From Aureliella sp046290675 (GTDB lineage Bacteria; Planctomycetota; Planctomycetia; Pirellulales; Pirellulaceae), in the NCBI GenBank assembly GCA_046290675.1, contig JBKAHA010000008.1, positions 186,001 through 250,000 on the forward strand: a stretch of 64,000 nt of DNA, written 5' to 3'. Below the pieces are notes generated by a model. The model ran no database searches and was not told where the DNA came from. It worked only from the letters and a program-made list of their open reading frames with translations. The position numbers and the translations under genes were made by a program. Of the stretch, positions 1 to 8,405 are shown one piece after another. Position 1 is the stretch's first letter. Each line of letters opens with the position of its first letter.

Positions 1-1206
1 ACGCCACGGCTTCTCGTCTGTCGTACCACCTAACAACCAGACTAATGCTTTAAACCGTTGTGGTGGCGTATCGGGAGCGTCCTGAATCTTGGCTAGCTCT
101 GCTCGGGCTTCGTCCGCGAACGGCGTGTCGGAGTATTCTTCCAGGATCCGTTCGTAGTGGAACTTGGCCGCGCCGTTTGCCGCCTGTTTGCGCCGGTAGT
201 CCGCCTGAGTCCAAATTCGTTCCGCCATGGCGAACCGCACCGCAGCGTACGACTTCTGCAGCTGTTCTTTTTGCTGTTGCGACTGCTGCGGGAATTGGCG
301 TGTCAGCTGTTCAAGACGTTTTTGGGCGTCAGTGATCGGAATGCTGCTGTAAGCAGGTCCTTGGTAAGACTGGATCAGGCTATCGATCTCCAATAGTTGC
401 GCATTGAAAAGGTGCTCACTATCTGGATACGTCATTCTCAAGTCGGCGAATGCGTCAGCGGCTTCTTCATATCGGTCGGCTTCGTAGTGTTCCATGGCAA
501 GCCGCATTGTGGCGTCGTCGCCTATCTTGCCCGTTGGATTATCGAGTCGGATTGCCTCGATGACGCGCTTGCCATGACCTCCGGTGTCGTTCCAAGGGCG
601 TTTGTAGTCGGACAAGTTGACAAAGAAGAACGGTGATGGCTTGGCTTGGTTGTATTTCAGCCAGTAATCCGCGATCTCAAAGCGTCGGGTGTCGACATGG
701 TCTAGGTACGGATTGCGCGGGTACTCTTTGACCAGGTCCCCGTAGAGTATCTCTGCTTGATAGAAGTCTTCGGCAAAGAACTTCGATTCTGCGGCCATCA
801 GTAACGCGTCTTGTTCAAGACCCGAGCTTTGCCAATTCTTCGCCGCGAGCTTGTATTCGTCCGCCGCAGCACGGAAGCGATCTCGACGTTCATCGCCTTC
901 CAGTTCTTTGGCTTCAGCGAAGATTTCGTCTGCACGACGGTAATGGGATTGCGCAACGTCGATGTCACGTCGCTTCTTACGGCTGTAACCGAAGCGATCT
1001 AAAAAACCAGCTGCAGAATAATCTGCCTCGGCTGATTTGCCCTCGGGACGAAACGTTCCGTCTGGCGTTTCGATCGATCTTCGAGCTTCTTCGTACTCAG
1101 TCAACGAACCTGCGGAAAAGACAGAACACCCCGCAGCGCTAACTATTAGCGTGCACGAGAGGTAGGCTGTCATTGTTCGCGTTCGTGGCGGGGACTTCCT
1201 TGTCAA
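1..1206 (-). CDS. TPR-containing outer membrane lipoprotein, BamD-like (partial, runs off left edge)
   Basis: The minus-strand frame stays open from the left edge to about 1206 and encodes a lipoprotein: a basic n-region, a short hydrophobic stretch and a lipobox-like SAAGC. The rest is helical and TPR-like, with spaced motifs such as YGDLVKEYPRNPY, FADLRMTYPDSEHLFNAQ and YERILEEYSDTPFADEAR, typical of BamD/YfiO-type proteins that act in outer membrane protein assembly. Two starts are possible: ATG at 1173, or TTG at 1206, which overlaps the recO stop (TTGA) and has GAGGAG eight bases upstream. I favour TTG because it adds the basic n-region MTRKSPPRTRT. The C-terminus is missing. BamD-like is inferred from the repeat pattern; another TPR lipoprotein is possible. 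Confidence 0.8.
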   Translation of the reverse strand, partial: MTRKSPPRTRTMTAYLSCTLIVSAAGCSVFSAGSLTEYEEARRSIETPDGTFRPEGKSAEADYSAAGFLDRFGYSRKKRRDIDVAQSHYRRADEIFAEAKELEGDERRDRFRAAADEYKLAAKNWQSSGLEQDALLMAAESKFFAEDFYQAEILYGDLVKEYPRNPYLDHVDTRRFEIADYWLKYNQAKPSPFFFVNLSDYKRPWNDTGGHGKRVIEAIRLDNPTGKIGDDATMRLAMEHYEADRYEEAADAFADLRMTYPDSEHLFNAQLLEIDSLIQSYQGPAYSSIPITDAQKRLEQLTRQFPQQSQQQKEQLQKSYAAVRFAMAERIWTQADYRRKQAANGAAKFHYERILEEYSDTPFADEARAELAKIQDAPDTPPQRFKALVWLLGGTTDEKPWR

Positions 1207-1976
1207 CGCCCAAGCTCCTCTAAGTAAGGATGCAAATTGAACTGACGATCGAGAAGAAACATCAGGTATCGAGCGACCACCTTTCGGATGACCGCACGAT
1301 GCTCTCGAGGGTACCAGTCCAACGCAATACTCTGCCAATCGGTCTGACTAAAGTTGATAAATAGCTCTTGTGCCGAATTGCTGAGCCGAGTGATTTGTTT
1401 CGCACTTGTTCGACATCGATCGCACACCATTCCGCCGGACCAAGTGCTGAATAAAACCCAACCCTCATTGTCTTCGGCATCTGCTCCAACCGGCCGACCA
1501 CACTGAACACACTGTGAAAAACTTGGGAGGTGCCCAAGGATTCGCAGCAGCTGAAGTTCATAGCGAAGCACGATGGATCGCGGATCGCTGTTGTTGTCTT
1601 CCAGGCTGGCCAGCGAGGATTTTGCCAATGCAAACACCTCTGGCAGACGATCATTTTTGTCGGTCATTTTGTCCACGAGCTCGGCGATGTAGTAGCCCGA
1701 GTAGAGTCTCAGGAGACTCTGGCTTCCAGCGCGGAAACGCTTTTGAAGCTTGGCTTCGGTCAATACATCGAGAGAGTCGGAAGACTTGCCGATGAACACT
1801 ACGTTACAGATCGAAAGTAGGTCAAGTGCAGCTTCAAATGGGCTTTTCGGGCGTCGTGCGCCTTTGGCCAGCACAGAGATTTTGCCTGCATCTCGCGTGA
1901 AAAGTGTCGCAATGACGCTGGTTTCACTCCATGGAAAAGCGCGAATCACAATGGCTTGAGTCTGTTCCAGCGACAC
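1203..1976 (-). CDS. recO: DNA repair protein RecO
   Basis: At 257 residues this has the usual RecO length. The N-terminus (QAIVIRAFPWSETSVIATLFTRDAGKISVLAKGARR) is the OB-fold typical of RecO, followed by a helical domain and a zinc-finger-like pair CVQCG ... CDRCR at about residues 157-190. RecO acts with RecR to load RecA on SSB-coated single strands in the RecFOR gap-repair pathway. The downstream lipoprotein gene probably starts inside its stop codon, so the two are likely translationally coupled. Several other-frame open frames on both strands across this gene are shadows. Confidence 0.95.
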   Translation of the reverse strand: MSLEQTQAIVIRAFPWSETSVIATLFTRDAGKISVLAKGARRPKSPFEAALDLLSICNVVFIGKSSDSLDVLTEAKLQKRFRAGSQSLLRLYSGYYIAELVDKMTDKNDRLPEVFALAKSSLASLEDNNSDPRSIVLRYELQLLRILGHLPSFSQCVQCGRPVGADAEDNEGWVLFSTWSGGMVCDRCRTSAKQITRLSNSAQELFINFSQTDWQSIALDWYPREHRAVIRKVVARYLMFLLDRQFNLHPYLEELGR

Positions 1977-2000
1977 ACGCGGACCTTGGCAAAATCAGGA

Positions 2001-2171
2001 CTAATCCAGTTTGAAGATAGGAGCTGCCCCCTCCGGCCCCGAGCCCAGACGCAGCGGGGAGTGGCCGACTCCCCGCATCATTCCTCGACGACACGCTACG
2101 CGTCTGCCCGCTCGGAATGGCGAAGTTGGGATACACTCGAATAATCCCCGCAAATTGAAACTGTTGCCCTG
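2001..2171. repeat. Degenerate MITE-like element, copy 1
   Basis: This lies in the 450-base gap between recO and the response regulator. The left end CTAATCCAGTTTGAAG (2001-2016) and right end ATTGAAACTGTTGCCCTG (2154-2171) resemble the inverted ends of the elements at 29341 and 55679. Its interior holds GGGGAGTGGCCGACTCC (2056-2072) followed by CATTCCTCGACGAC, which recurs in inverted orientation at 29418-29455. No coding frame in this gap looks convincing. The ends are the least well preserved of the four copies. Confidence 0.5.
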
Positions 2172-2428
2172 TTAGCGAAATGGGAGCGGGGAGCAATGGC
2201 ACGCATAATGCTGTACCATGGTATCGCGCGGCATTGCTGTCAATCCTGCCTTTGTTGCCCTGGCGAGTAGGGTCCACAAGGGTGGCCCCGGCACGCAATG
2301 CTCGCAACTAGCCGTGCCCCAGCTATTTGCCTAGCGGCACAGCGAAGATTGCTCTAACGATACTTTGACGAACAGGCAGAGAACATTCTGGTGGGAACAC
2401 GTGGTGGCAACCACGAGCTTTTGGACCG

Positions 2429-2824
2429 ATGCAAGCGACTGAACCCAAACTGCTAATTGCCGATGACGATCGCGATTTCCGTGAATCGCTTAGTGAGGTG
2501 TTTACCCGACGAGGCTTCATGACGGAATTGGCCGCCGACGGTCGAGAGGCCGTCGAAATTGTCCAGTCCTCACGCCAGTTGCATTTGGTGTTGCTCGATG
2601 TTCACATGCCACGCTTGTCGGGCATTGAGGCATTGGGCAAGATTCGAGAAATGGATGAAGCGACGTTGCCTTGTATCCTGATGAGCGCCCAATTTGACGA
2701 ACAGATCGTGGAGCAGGCTCAGAGCCTGCGAATCGAGTCGATGTTGTCGAAGCCATTCACATTGCGTGATCTGACGGGGACTGTCGAGAGTATCTTCGCT
2801 CGGTCTTACGGTTGGCAACTGTAA
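2429..2824 (+). CDS. Single-domain response regulator (CheY-like)
   Basis: This 131-residue protein is a lone receiver domain. The acidic pair lies at D12/D13 (ADDD), the phospho-acceptor at D57 (LLDVHMP), the switch Ser at S86 (LMSAQ) and the conserved Lys at K108 (SKPF). There is no output domain, so it should act by protein-protein contact, as CheY or a phosphorelay intermediate does. No histidine kinase is adjacent, so its partner is encoded elsewhere. About 180 bases of apparently empty sequence separate it from the next gene. Confidence 0.9.
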   Translation: MQATEPKLLIADDDRDFRESLSEVFTRRGFMTELAADGREAVEIVQSSRQLHLVLLDVHMPRLSGIEALGKIREMDEATLPCILMSAQFDEQIVEQAQSLRIESMLSKPFTLRDLTGTVESIFARSYGWQL

Positions 2825-3004
2825 CGAAAGACGTCACGAATTCTGAGCGCTTCGTGTCACAACCGCGATGGAATCTCCGGCGGTCTCCTCGGGCTGGTGA
2901 ACGCCAGTGGATCAAGGATGGCCCGCTGAGAATGAGGTGTCCTAATCACTCAGCTTGAAGATGATGCAGCGAAATCCCGCGAGCGCACTTCAGCTTCCCC
3001 GTGG

Positions 3005-3616
3005 GTGGCTTATGTGGCCTATGTCGTGATTGTGTCTGCTCCTGCAGTGGTTGCGACTGCGGTCGACCCACAAGTGTTGTCGAACGGGGTTATCTACACC
3101 TGCGGCGTCGTCTCGGGCGTCCTTGCGTATTCGATGGTGTGTGCACAATTCATTTTGAGTGCCCGTTTGAATTGGGTTGAATCCTTCTTCGGTGCATCCA
3201 ACATCTATCGGATGCACCGTCGGATGGCGCTGGCTGTCATACCCGTTCTCATCATCCACCTGGGTTTTCTTACTGGGATGCGTGGTAACTGGGAGCTGCT
3301 GCTTTCACCTCAGGTGATGTGGCCAATCCAGTTTGGACGCGTTGCCGTCGCCGCAGTGCTAATCACGATTTTGTATTCACTGGGTCGGAATTGGATACCC
3401 ATTAACAATGCGGACTGGCGGTTCTTTCATGGCGTGTTGGCTTGGATCATTCTCTTGTCCGGACTGGTGCACAGTATCGCACTCGGGGCCAGCTTTGAGA
3501 GCCCTGTCTTCGCATTCCTTTGGATGGGCTATTTCATGATCGCGGTATTGGCTTGGGGACATAAATGGAGATTGCGTCGCCAAACGGCCAGGATCACAAG
3601 TGCCCAAAAACGCTAG
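3005..3616 (+). CDS. Ferric reductase-like transmembrane protein
   Basis: This 203-residue protein has about six hydrophobic segments. Four histidines in two pairs 14 residues apart (H71/H85 and H142/H156, in YRMHRRM, LIIHLGF, RFFHGVL and GLVHSIA) match the bis-heme ligand spacing of the ferric reductase/NOX transmembrane domain. There is no FAD/NAD domain, so it would be a b-type cytochrome alone (MsrQ/YedZ-like), probably passing electrons across the inner membrane. The only start in the open frame is GTG 3005; the frame is open upstream to 2936 without another start. Electron donor and acceptor are unknown and no MsrP-like partner is adjacent. Confidence 0.8.
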   Translation: MAYVAYVVIVSAPAVVATAVDPQVLSNGVIYTCGVVSGVLAYSMVCAQFILSARLNWVESFFGASNIYRMHRRMALAVIPVLIIHLGFLTGMRGNWELLLSPQVMWPIQFGRVAVAAVLITILYSLGRNWIPINNADWRFFHGVLAWIILLSGLVHSIALGASFESPVFAFLWMGYFMIAVLAWGHKWRLRRQTARITSAQKR

Positions 3617-3753
3617 GGTTCCGGTAGGTTCCGAAGCCTTCAGGGTCACAGAGCCTTCGCTAGAATAGCGGATTCCTTATGCTGAATCGTCATGCGGAAT
3701 CCGCCTACCGCTTAACCAGCCCGTGATCCTTTCAACGACTGGAATACTCCCCC

Positions 3754-4263
3754 ATGTCACAAAGCACCCAGGAACATCGCAAGTCCGCGCCCAAGAGTTT
3801 GGCGTTCGGAGTTTTGACCATAAGTGACACCCGGACTCTCGAAAACGACAAGAGTGGCAAACTCATCGTGGAGCGAATGGAAGCGGCAGGTAATCGATCG
3901 CTAGGAAGGCAAATCGTGCCCGACGAACCCGATCAGATCCAAGCTGCTGCCCGTGAAATGCTGAAGAATTCCGAGCTCGATGTATTGCTGACGACGGGCG
4001 GTACGGGGATCTCCCCACGCGACCGTACACCGGAAGCGCTCGAACCCATGTTTGACATTCCAATCCCAGGGTTTGGCGAAATGTTTCGAGTGCTTAGCTA
4101 TGATGAGATTGGTCCGGCGACTATGTTGAGTCGCGCGACTGCAGGCAGGATCGGCTCCGTACTCGTTTTTTTACTGCCCGGTTCGTCGAACGCAGTGGAA
4201 CTGGCCATGGATGCGTTGCTAGTTCCAGAGCTGCCTCACCTAGTCCATCATTCCCGCGGCTAG
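3754..4263 (+). CDS. moaB: Molybdenum cofactor biosynthesis protein MoaB/Mog family
   Basis: This 169-residue protein is a single MoCF-binding (MoaB/Mog) domain. The motifs are GVLTISDTRTLENDKSG near the N-terminus, the molybdopterin-binding LLTTGGTGISPRDRTPEAL at about 78-96, and the late LLPGSSNAVELAMDALLVPELPHL. The family adenylylates molybdopterin ahead of molybdate insertion. The length fits MoaB; MoaB and Mog cannot be separated confidently by eye. No other moa or moe genes lie nearby. It converges on trmB about 100 bases downstream. Confidence 0.9.
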   Translation: MSQSTQEHRKSAPKSLAFGVLTISDTRTLENDKSGKLIVERMEAAGNRSLGRQIVPDEPDQIQAAAREMLKNSELDVLLTTGGTGISPRDRTPEALEPMFDIPIPGFGEMFRVLSYDEIGPATMLSRATAGRIGSVLVFLLPGSSNAVELAMDALLVPELPHLVHHSRG

Positions 4264-4362
4264 GTTGATTGTCGGGTGAGTCCGGATGGCTATGCCAAAT
4301 TGGAAAGCATCACCCTTTCGCCACGTGGGGCTTCGGCATGCGGCACGTAAACCTTCGCCCTG

Positions 4363-4983
4363 TTAAAACGTGTTTGAAGGCTTCACAAAAATGGCGCGGT
4401 AGACCGGCTGGCCGTCTGTCCTGGCGCGACGCTCAAAATGAGTCTTGTAATCCATGGAATGGTTCGCACTTCGTTCCGGGACATACTGCGGTCCCAGCAG
4501 ATCTGTAGACTGCATGATTTCAGTACAAATGTGCTCGTAGTAGTCTAAGACATCAGTCCAGAAGTGGAACTCGCCGCCACTCTTTAGGATGCGAACCACA
4601 TCGGACAGCGACTGTTCATTCAAGACGCGTCGTTTCTTATGTTTGTTGCGCCACCAGGGATCTGGGAAATAGCAATGGACCTTTTCGACGGACTCGTTGG
4701 GAATCACTTCGGACAGGAAGCGTTTGGCATCGCCATGCAGCATGACCGCATTTTCGATCTCATGTTTGGCCAGGCGTTGGGCCGCGCGATTCGCAAATTT
4801 GCCGGCTAGTTCTACGCCAACAAAGAAGGTTTCTGGAGATGCTTGCGATGCATTCTGTAGAAAGAGCCCCTTTCCAGATCCGATCTCGAATTCGATGGTG
4901 CCACTCGACCCAACGAGGCTATCCCAGGATCTGGGGTCTTCGAAGAGATTGATTGCGGTCACTCGTTCTTTCGAGTCGGACAT
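4363..4983 (-). CDS. trmB: tRNA (guanine-N7-)-methyltransferase TrmB
   Basis: This makes m7G46 in the tRNA variable loop from S-adenosylmethionine. The SAM motif EFEIGSGKG is at about residues 31-38, the acidic GVELAGK follows, and the family signature HCYFPDPWWRNKHKKRR lies at about 103-119. The frame is open upstream to 5211, but the extra 76 residues are Pro/Arg-rich and unlike the family. I therefore start at ATG 4983 (MSDSKERVTAINLF), giving 206 residues. The 4984-5257 interval then separates this gene from the divergent sugar isomerase gene and probably holds both promoters. Confidence 0.92.
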   Translation of the reverse strand: MSDSKERVTAINLFEDPRSWDSLVGSSGTIEFEIGSGKGLFLQNASQASPETFFVGVELAGKFANRAAQRLAKHEIENAVMLHGDAKRFLSEVIPNESVEKVHCYFPDPWWRNKHKKRRVLNEQSLSDVVRILKSGGEFHFWTDVLDYYEHICTEIMQSTDLLGPQYVPERSANHSMDYKTHFERRARTDGQPVYRAIFVKPSNTF

Positions 4984-5257
4984 GGTCGGCGGGTCTTTGG
5001 TCAAAGGGCTTGTTGGTCGGAGTGCTAGCCCCACTTGAATCGTACGAAGAGGCAGCCAAGCTTGGGAAGGGCGTGCCCAACCACCGACCGCACAGTTTGG
5101 GTAGGGACCCGCTACGATACTTGGCGGGCGAGGCCTTGCCAATTTCAAACTGTGGGTCCTGCTTAGAGGGGTTCTGAGTCGAACTCGGCTCGCTCTATAA
5201 TCGGTCGCCAATTACGAAAGAGCGGTGTTTGTGACAAAGGAATAAGGGGACCTGGCG

Positions 5258-6070
5258 ATGCGTTTTGCAATCTGCAATGAGCTTTTTGGAGATCAGGCTT
5301 GGGAGCCAGCCTTAGAGCTCAGCCAACAGCACGGATACACGGGATGGGAAATTGCTCCGTTCACTCTTGGCGACAATCCCGTCGGAGTTTCCGCCGCGCG
5401 GCGAGCGGAACTGTCCAAGATGGTGACAGCGGCTGGAATCGAAGTCGTCGGACTGCATTGGCTGCTGGCTAAGACCGAAGGGTTCTACTTGACCACGGAC
5501 GACGCAGAAGTTCGCGGTCGGACGGCGAGCTATTTGGCGGATCTGTCGAGACTGTGCCGTGATCTGGGTGGCGACATCATGGTTCTGGGATCGCCCCAGC
5601 AACGGAACTTCCCCGATTCGATGACACACGACCAAGCCGACGCCAATGCGATTGCGGTTCTGGAGCAAGTGATTCCAACTTTGGACGAGACCGGCGTGAC
5701 GCTGGCACTTGAGCCCCTAGGGCCTGGCGAAGGCAATTACTGGAACGAGGCGGCGCAAACAGTGCGCGTGATTGAACAACTGGGGAGCCCCCGAGTGCAA
5801 TTGCATCTGGACGTCAAGGCAATGAGTACCGAGAAGATGCCAATAGCGGATGTGATTCGCGCCCATCATGAGCATATGGTCCATTTCCATGCCAATGATC
5901 CGAATCTTCTCGGTCCGGGTATGGGGGACGTGGATTTCGTGCCAATCTTCAAAGCACTCAAGGAGGTCGAGTACTCCGGTTGGGTTAGTGTCGAAGTCTT
6001 CGATTATTCGCCAGGCGTGGAAACAATTCTGAAGTCCAGTATGGACAACATGCGATCGGCTCTTGGCTAG
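5258..6070 (+). CDS. Sugar phosphate isomerase/epimerase family protein (xylose isomerase-like TIM barrel)
   Basis: This 270-residue protein is an AP endonuclease-2/xylose-isomerase-like TIM barrel. Candidate metal or substrate residues sit at barrel strand ends: GWEIAPF, VVGLHWLL, LALEPLGPGEGNYWN, VQLHLDVKAM, MVHFHANDPN and WVSVEVFDY. The start ATG 5258 has AAGGGG eight bases upstream. There is no signal peptide, so it should be cytoplasmic. Family members isomerise or epimerise sugars or sugar acids; the substrate cannot be read here and no sugar-pathway neighbour helps. Confidence 0.85.
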   Translation: MRFAICNELFGDQAWEPALELSQQHGYTGWEIAPFTLGDNPVGVSAARRAELSKMVTAAGIEVVGLHWLLAKTEGFYLTTDDAEVRGRTASYLADLSRLCRDLGGDIMVLGSPQQRNFPDSMTHDQADANAIAVLEQVIPTLDETGVTLALEPLGPGEGNYWNEAAQTVRVIEQLGSPRVQLHLDVKAMSTEKMPIADVIRAHHEHMVHFHANDPNLLGPGMGDVDFVPIFKALKEVEYSGWVSVEVFDYSPGVETILKSSMDNMRSALG

Positions 6071-6431
6071 GTGCGCGGCCCCGGCAAACTGCGAGTCGCT
6101 CGGGTGGGGGCGAGATGCAGGGGCTCACGCGGGATGGTGCGATTCTCGTGCGCGTTTTGCGAGTTGTGGGTAGTTGATTTTTCGTTCTGCAATTAAAGTT
6201 GTGCCCACGCTGCTCACCGAGCTGAAGAGTTCGTTTCTAGGAGCAGCTGACGCGCTCGAGCTTCAAGATGCGGCCTGGCTTCAAGGAGCGAAGTCTGCTG
6301 CTTCAGTGCTGCCTCAGTCATGTGCACTGATTTTCAGGTGCGAGCCGCGCAGGTGCTGAATTCAACTACGAACGAACCATGATCTCAGACGATCGAAGCG
6401 AGATCATGCGCAAAAGTAAATCGCTCTAGCA
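6071..6431. other. Intergenic region, no gene seen
   Basis: This 360-base gap lies between the TIM-barrel gene and the ClC gene. The one open frame on the plus strand (6174-6359) has no recognisable motif or ribosome binding site. Just before the ClC start there is a short inverted repeat, GATCTCAGACGATCGAAGCGAGATC (about 6381-6405), which may be a weak hairpin or operator. Confidence 0.4.
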
Positions 6432-8294
6432 GTGAACCAAAAAGTCCTCTCTCTCGTCCGTGATCTGGAAATTCCAGCCGCTGGAAAGTGGCTATTGCTG
6501 TCTGCGCTGATCGGTGTCGCTGCCGGAGTCGGCGCGATTGCATTTCAAACGCTTGTCCAGTTATGCCAGTATGGCGGTCTTGGATTATTTGCGGGCTTTC
6601 CAGCGGGAGAGGCGGTCGCCGATTACTCGCCGTTTCCCGAAGTCCACGCGGAGCTGCAGCCTTGGCGTTTGCTGTTGTTGCTCACCGTCGGTGGTTTTGT
6701 GGCGGGGTTCTTGGCTTACCGCTTCGCTCCCGAAGCGTCCGGACACGGTACCGACGCGGCCATTGATGCCTTTCACAATAAGCGTGGTGAAATCTCGCTC
6801 CGGACTCCAATCGTCAAGACCATTGCGTCTGCGGTCACGCTAGGAACGGGTGGGTCGGCGGGCCGTGAGGGGCCTATTGCTCAGATTGGCGCAGGAGTCG
6901 GTTCGGTGCTCTCTGATTGGCTTGGCTTAAGCGCTCGGGATCGGCGGATTTTGTTGGCGGCGGGTATGGGAGCAGGCGTCGGAGCGATCTTTCGTGCCCC
7001 ACTTGCGGGTGCACTCTTTGCTGGCGAGATCCTCTACCGCGATGCGGAATTGGAAGCGGATGTGATTATGCCGGCGGCCGTCGCTTCGACGGTTGGTTAT
7101 TCCGTATTCTGCTTTTCCTTACCGCCGGAATATCGATTTATGCCTCTGTTTGGGGACAAACTCGATTTCGGTTTTTCGACGCCCATCGAACTTATCCCGT
7201 ATGCGTTCCTGGCGCTGGTGTTGGTAGGCGCGGGCGTGCTCTACATCAAGACGTTCGGATGGGCTCATCAGCTTTTCGATCGATTGCCCGGACCGATCTA
7301 TCTGAAGTCTGCAGGCGGTGCTTTGGCTGCCGGGTTGGTTGGGCTGGGCGTCTACTACCTATGTGGCAACGATGTTAGCAGTTTGGCCACACTCGCAAGC
7401 GGCTATGGAATGCTGCAAAGCGCGTTTTCCGATCTCGGAGAGATCACTGTGGCAATGCTGTTGATCGTTGCCTTAGTGAAGATCGCGACGACGTCACTGA
7501 CGATCTGCTCCGGTGGATCCGGCGGGGTGTTTGGTCCGTCGATGGTCATCGGCGGCTGTATGGGGGGAGCCGTCGGAAAGTTAGCCCACGGACTCGCACC
7601 GCAGATTGTGCAGCAGCCGGCCACGTTTGCTGTCGTTGGGATGGCAGGCTTCTTCGCCGGTTGTGCAAGAGCTCCTTTCTCGACTGTGCTTATGGTCACG
7701 GAGATGACCGGCAGCTATCGACTGCTGCTGCCAGCAATGTGGGTTTCAACCTTGTGCTTCTTGTTGATGCGGAAATGGACGCTTTACGAAAAGCAAGTCA
7801 ACACACGACTGGATTCACCGGCTCACCGTGGGGATTTCATCATCGACGTGCTTGAAGGTATGTCCGTAGAAGATGTTTATCATCACCCCACGGATTTGAT
7901 CCTGATTCACGAAGGCAAGAGCTTGAACGAGATCGTCCACCTCTTTGCTACGACGAATCAGCGCTACTTTCCTGTTGTCGATCACGACGAAAAGCTCGTC
8001 GGCATCTTCTCTACCGAGGACGTGCGTTCTTACCTCTACGACGACACAATCTGGGAAATTGCGAACGCAGGTGACGTGATGAATCCCAAAGTAGTTGCGG
8101 TAACGCCTGACGAAGATCTCAATGTGGCTCTTTCCAAATTCACCGTTGTGAATGTGGATGAGCTGCCCGTCGTTTCATCGACGGATGCCAAGAAGGTTTT
8201 GGGTGTCATCCGTCACAAGGATACGATTGATGCCTATAACCGCAAACGGCTCGAACATCAGGAAGAGCAGCATCGTCAGAGCGAAGCACACTAG
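6432..8294 (+). CDS. ClC-family chloride channel/antiporter with CBS-domain pair
   Basis: This 620-residue protein has the ClC membrane fold (about residues 15-450) followed by two CBS domains (about 465-600). GREGP with the gating Glu (E146) is present, as are AIFRAPLAGALFAGEI and GGSGGVFGPSMVIGG. The first anion-binding motif, GSGIP in classical ClCs, reads GHGTD here (about 104-108), and the position of the intracellular proton Glu appears to be Ile after E199. CBS pairs usually bind adenine nucleotides and regulate transport. The start is GTG 6432. Transport mode (channel or H+ antiport) cannot be settled by eye. It stands alone, converging on the next gene across a short repeat tract. 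Confidence 0.92.
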   Translation: MNQKVLSLVRDLEIPAAGKWLLLSALIGVAAGVGAIAFQTLVQLCQYGGLGLFAGFPAGEAVADYSPFPEVHAELQPWRLLLLLTVGGFVAGFLAYRFAPEASGHGTDAAIDAFHNKRGEISLRTPIVKTIASAVTLGTGGSAGREGPIAQIGAGVGSVLSDWLGLSARDRRILLAAGMGAGVGAIFRAPLAGALFAGEILYRDAELEADVIMPAAVASTVGYSVFCFSLPPEYRFMPLFGDKLDFGFSTPIELIPYAFLALVLVGAGVLYIKTFGWAHQLFDRLPGPIYLKSAGGALAAGLVGLGVYYLCGNDVSSLATLASGYGMLQSAFSDLGEITVAMLLIVALVKIATTSLTICSGGSGGVFGPSMVIGGCMGGAVGKLAHGLAPQIVQQPATFAVVGMAGFFAGCARAPFSTVLMVTEMTGSYRLLLPAMWVSTLCFLLMRKWTLYEKQVNTRLDSPAHRGDFIIDVLEGMSVEDVYHHPTDLILIHEGKSLNEIVHLFATTNQRYFPVVDHDEKLVGIFSTEDVRSYLYDDTIWEIANAGDVMNPKVVAVTPDEDLNVALSKFTVVNVDELPVVSSTDAKKVLGVIRHKDTIDAYNRKRLEHQEEQHRQSEAH

Positions 8295-8302
8295 CTTTGA
8301 GC

Positions 8303-8371
8303 GCAGTAAGCCTTAAACGCATTCGATGCAGTAGGCTATAAACGCATTAGACGCTGTAGGCGCTTTCGATA
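8303..8371. repeat. 25-bp tandem repeat, about 2.7 copies
   Basis: Units begin at 8303, 8328 and 8353, exactly 25 bases apart: GCAGTAAGCCTTAAACGCAT..., GCAGTAGGCTATAAACGCAT... and GCTGTAGGCGCTTTCGAT. The tract fills most of the gap between the convergent stops of the ClC gene and the membrane protein gene. No stem-loop plus T-run terminator was seen there. Confidence 0.7.
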
Positions 8372-8405
8372 GGCCCTGGACTCACTAAACCGGCAATTCT
8401 TCAGG

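Noticed and set aside
157..1002. Several plus-strand frames across the first kilobase
   Set aside because: The minus strand encodes one continuous TPR lipoprotein over the whole stretch, with signal peptide and repeat motifs; the plus-strand frames have no motifs.
4984..5211. 76-residue N-terminal extension of TrmB
   Set aside because: The extension is Pro/Arg-rich, unlike the family, and the core starts well at ATG 4983; the stretch more likely holds divergent promoters.
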